From Flavobacterium sp. ALJ2 (GTDB lineage: Bacteria > Bacteroidota > Bacteroidia > Flavobacteriales > Flavobacteriaceae), in assembly GCF_015594725.1 (NCBI RefSeq), contig NZ_JADNRC010000016.1, forward strand, positions 32,277 through 96,276: a DNA stretch of 64,000 nt, in the 5' to 3' direction. Below are positions 61,744 through 64,000 of the stretch, in pieces. Each line of letters begins with the position of its first letter. Position 1 is the first letter of the stretch. The translations under genes were made by a program, and so were the position numbers. The notes under the pieces are model-generated. The model was not told the origin of the DNA and searched no databases. It saw only the letters and a list, made by a program, of their open reading frames with translations.

Positions 61744-61881
61744 CTATAGATCCATACCATTATTGTTTTTCTTTTCATTGCCAAGAGTGTAAAACTGATA
61801 TGTTTGATCCCATTCTCTGCTGTACGAAGTCTCCCAACTTTGTACCCTGTTCCAATATACCTTAACATTTAACGTGACAGC
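61744..61881 (-). pseudogene. Protein-like fragment without a start
   Basis: A 45-codon open stretch between two stops has strongly protein-like composition: AVTLNVKVYWNRVQSWETSY, then SREWDQTYQFYTLGNEKK. It has no start codon. It may be the end of a second toxin or of the lost RHS part. I do not recognise the family. The following 140 bases (61882-62022) contain no gene. Confidence 0.45.
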
Positions 61882-62022
61882 CTAAGTATATTTTTTATGT
61901 CAATGAGCGTATCTAACTTTTTAATTTATCCCTTTTTAAATCTGTCTTTTCGTATTTGTTACTCAAAATCAAGAGACTTTTAAGAGCAGGCTAGGTCATA
62001 TTATTAGCTGTTGAGAGCATTA

Positions 62023-62787
62023 TTATACTATTTTTTGATGTGGTTCTAATATTTCTACGATATCCTCATAATAAATAACCTCTCCGTCAAACAAAACACC
62101 ATTCTCTGAAAAGTCTTGTAAACCTAAATTCTCAAATTCAAAATCATTTGCTCCAAAATCAAAACACAATTTTTTTAAATCTCTCAAAAAACTATTTAGT
62201 CTAGGAGTATTTAAATAAGCTAACTCGGAATTGTCAACAGGTTTTTCAAATTCACATTTTGTTTTCTTATTGTCTATCCATAAATTGAAAATATCATTAT
62301 CTAAATAACATACCACTTCTATTTCTTCTGTCTTTTTAATCATTTCTATCCTTAAAGGAATTGAACCATATCCTATTGATGTAATTCCAATATCTTTAAG
62401 CTCAGTTATTGGATTAATCTGCACTACAATTTTATATTCTTTATCACTTAAATCAGTAAATAATTTTGAAGAATAAACCAAATCATTACCATATTTATAA
62501 ATATAAAACATGAGATTACTACCAAATATTCCATTAGATTCATTCTTTAATTTATAATTTTCAAACTCCATAAGTAGATTCTCTTCACTATAATTAATAG
62601 GTGTAACAAAGCCATATTTATATGTGAGCAAAACATATTTTTTTATAAAATCTAGCTCACTGATATTAAATGCATTTACACTTCTCTTTCCCAGCCATTT
62701 ATAATGATAGTAAGTGGAAAGTTCAGCTTCAAAATCTATCCAATACTCGCTTGAATTCCTTACTTTTTCATACTTTTTCATTACCAT
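62023..62787 (-). CDS. Hypothetical protein, immunity-like
   Basis: A 254-aa acidic soluble protein, rich in Lys, Glu, Asn and aromatic residues: SEYWIDFEAELSTYYHYKW, then YLDNDIFNLWIDNKKTKCEFE and NDFEFENLGLQDFSENGV. It has no signal peptide. Composition, size and place in a toxin region resemble immunity proteins, but the family is unknown. Start at 62787 or at the ATG two codons later; the latter gives a TAATG overlap with the preceding gene. Confidence 0.65.
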   Translation of the reverse strand: MVMKKYEKVRNSSEYWIDFEAELSTYYHYKWLGKRSVNAFNISELDFIKKYVLLTYKYGFVTPINYSEENLLMEFENYKLKNESNGIFGSNLMFYIYKYGNDLVYSSKLFTDLSDKEYKIVVQINPITELKDIGITSIGYGSIPLRIEMIKKTEEIEVVCYLDNDIFNLWIDNKKTKCEFEKPVDNSELAYLNTPRLNSFLRDLKKLCFDFGANDFEFENLGLQDFSENGVLFDGEVIYYEDIVEILEPHQKIV

Positions 62788-62966
62788 TCTGTATTTTTTA
62801 TTATAAATCTACCTTGACCATTTTCAATATGTAGTTCTTGAACGGAATTAATAAATTTATCTTTAACTATACCACCCTCTTTGTTTAATAATTCTTGCCT
62901 AAACTTTGTAATTATTTGTTCTTTATTAAGATTATAAAATTCATTTGAAACATTACTAATACTCAC
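62781..62966 (-). CDS. Small protein (61 aa), possible toxin-tip remnant
   Basis: A 61-aa hydrophilic protein, MSISNVSNEFYNLNKEQIIT at the start, ending RFIIKNTEW. It overlaps the start of the next gene by 7 bp, so translation may be coupled. It could be a small companion or the end of a displaced toxin tip. No family is recognised. Confidence 0.5.
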   Translation of the reverse strand: MSISNVSNEFYNLNKEQIITKFRQELLNKEGGIVKDKFINSVQELHIENGQGRFIIKNTEW

Positions 62967-63042
62967 TTTCCCATAATTATTTTACATTAGATTTTTTTAC
63001 CGTAGTAAATTCCCTTCTCTATTCTTTGCCGAATTTGGTTAT

Positions 63043-63630
63043 CTAAATTTCTTTTGAAACTAATATTTTGTTATTATAAATTGTATAAACCCCTCCTAAC
63101 ATCATAATATCGACATAGTATTTGTAATTAATTTTTGTAGATATAAGTGGACTGAATAAATACCAAACGATTTCATAACTTTTTGTTAGCCCATAAAAAG
63201 CTTCATATAAAGCAAAAGTTTTTTTATCTTCAATAATCCATCTGTCAGCTAATACATCAGATACTTCATCGTAGTATTTATAGTATTCCTCTGAATCAAT
63301 TTTATTTTTAACGAAATTATAATCATCGACAAACTCGACTGGGTAATTTTTAATATATTTTAAATTATCTGATAAAGATGTTTTTTCGCTAATGTCATTT
63401 TTTACCAATTGCATTAAATAACTAGTGGATTTGTCTTCTATTATATTACAGTCATATATATAGTCGAACATTAAGTCTAATAATTCATTGGAATTAGGGA
63501 AATATTTGAAAATTTCATAAAGTTCATCTTTACTAAATTGATCTTGCCAAAATAGTGTGTAAAAATATGATTTGTCATATGTTTCTTCGCCTTCGCAAAA
63601 TTTGCACCAATCTTTTACTATATCTTTCAT
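63043..63630 (-). CDS. Hypothetical protein, immunity-like
   Basis: A 195-aa acidic, mostly helical, soluble protein: MKDIVKDWCKFCEGEETYDK, then FSKDELYEIFKYFPNSNELL and DEVSDVLADRWIIEDKKTF. Composition resembles immunity proteins of polymorphic toxins. It starts 5 bp after a small gene, so these small genes are probably co-transcribed. Family not recognised. Confidence 0.65.
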   Translation of the reverse strand: MKDIVKDWCKFCEGEETYDKSYFYTLFWQDQFSKDELYEIFKYFPNSNELLDLMFDYIYDCNIIEDKSTSYLMQLVKNDISEKTSLSDNLKYIKNYPVEFVDDYNFVKNKIDSEEYYKYYDEVSDVLADRWIIEDKKTFALYEAFYGLTKSYEIVWYLFSPLISTKINYKYYVDIMMLGGVYTIYNNKILVSKEI

Positions 63631-63635
63631 CTAAA

Positions 63636-63815
63636 TTAATTTATAAACGGAGGAAGAAGCTTTTCATCTATTTTCCATTTTGTTACTAAATCTTTCAAGC
63701 CATTATTAAAATCAATTAGATTACTGCTATCTCCGATTAATTTTACAATCACAATAAAATGATTATTAATTAAATATTTTTTAGCTAGTTCAATTAAAAA
63801 ACTAATCCATTCCAT
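63636..63815 (-). CDS. Small hypothetical protein (59 aa)
   Basis: The frame from ATG 63815 to TAA 63638-63636 encodes 59 residues with MEWISFLIELAKKYLINNHF at the start and LLPPFIN at the end. It is 4 bp from the preceding gene and 5 bp from the next, which supports it as a real part of the operon or as a truncated immunity gene. Function unknown. Confidence 0.5.
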   Translation of the reverse strand: MEWISFLIELAKKYLINNHFIVIVKLIGDSSNLIDFNNGLKDLVTKWKIDEKLLPPFIN

Positions 63816-63819
63816 ATAA

Positions 63820-64000
63820 TTATTCTAAAATGTAACTCACAAATTCATCCACTTTATCATAAGGGATACCTGTATGAGGTGATTTAATTATTAAAGTATT
63901 CCAAGATTTCCATTCATCTGAAAGCTCTGTATTGGTTATTTGATGGTGTTCTAAAATTCCCTCTAAAAAATAATCTTTCAAAGGCATTTCCAAGACTCTG
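63820..64000 (-). CDS. C-terminal part of a hypothetical protein, partial
   Basis: The frame is open at the window edge and ends with TAA at 63822-63820. It shows MPLKDYFLEGILEHHQITNT (ATG 63987 is possible but the frame runs on upstream as RVLE) and ends DKVDEFVSYILE. No family is recognised. It probably belongs to the same small-gene array. Confidence 0.5.
   Translation of the reverse strand, partial: RVLEMPLKDYFLEGILEHHQITNTELSDEWKSWNTLIIKSPHTGIPYDKVDEFVSYILE

Noticed and set aside
1..64000. tRNA, rRNA, CRISPR arrays, intact insertion sequences
   Set aside because: No cloverleaf-forming stretch, rRNA-like segment, regular spaced repeat or transposase frame was noticed on either strand.

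Overview
The window looks like a chromosomal segment of a Flavobacterium-type Bacteroidota. It is AT-rich and has almost no Shine-Dalgarno sequences. Many start sites are preceded by the Bacteroidota -7 promoter element TAnnTTTG. The gene families are flavobacterial: fused CcoN-CcoO, DUF5606, an MdoB-like sulfatase, lipoproteins with SxDxxDD-type N-termini and RHS remnants. I found no tRNA, rRNA, CRISPR array, complete insertion sequence or prophage.

Region 1 (1-16.2 kb) is a surface-glycan locus. It starts with the end of a threonylcarbamoyl-AMP synthase gene and a sugar aminotransferase. A tightly packed cassette follows: acyl carrier protein, KAS III, ketoreductase, Rieske oxygenase, second KAS III, NeuD/PglD-like acyltransferase and a GT4 glycosyltransferase. 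The cassette appears able to build a short hydroxylated acyl chain on a dedicated carrier protein and attach it to an amino sugar. The GT4 gene is interrupted by one in-frame TAA. After it come LPS-core type genes on both strands: GT2, GT4 and GT9 transferases, a Kdo/heptose-kinase-like protein and a polysaccharide deacetylase.

Region 2 (16.2-27.7 kb) is mostly housekeeping: dapD, a PAS protein, an LTA-synthase-like sulfatase, ruvX, mqo, an FUSC transporter, def, a DUF5606 gene, mazG and a Crp/Fnr regulator. A 550-bp gene-free gap at 19,971-20,520 holds a promoter, a non-coding stretch and a terminator, which I read as a candidate regulatory RNA.

Region 3 (27.7-38.1 kb) is a complete cbb3 oxidase locus: ccoI, ccoS, ccoNO, ccoQ, ccoP, ccoG, ccoH/fixH, a SafE-like gene and convergent hemN. 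The Crp/Fnr gene lies directly beside it. Three promoters here (ccoI, ccoS and hemN) share an ATGA-N6-TCAT palindrome whose centre is exactly 29.5 bp upstream of a TAnnTTTG element. The only other copy of this 44-bp arrangement that I noticed is the promoter of the candidate RNA at 20.24 kb. The simplest model is that the adjacent Fnr-like protein drives micro-aerobic respiration, haem synthesis and an FnrS-like small RNA.

Region 4 (38.1-49.8 kb) is mixed housekeeping: small membrane proteins, DoxX, an acyl-CoA carboxylase subunit, lpxD, outer-membrane phospholipase A, prfB with a programmed +1 frameshift, threonine aldolase, a YbaB protein, oligopeptidase B and a cysteine-synthase-family enzyme.

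Region 5 (50.2-64 kb) is accessory DNA read entirely on the minus strand. Five consecutive genes encode exported proteins: a 1558-aa beta-rich protein, an outer-membrane beta-barrel, a three-PKD lipoprotein, an IPT/beta-propeller lipoprotein and a periplasmic protein. Upstream of them lies a decayed RHS/polymorphic-toxin C-terminus and a run of small immunity-like genes that continues past the window edge.
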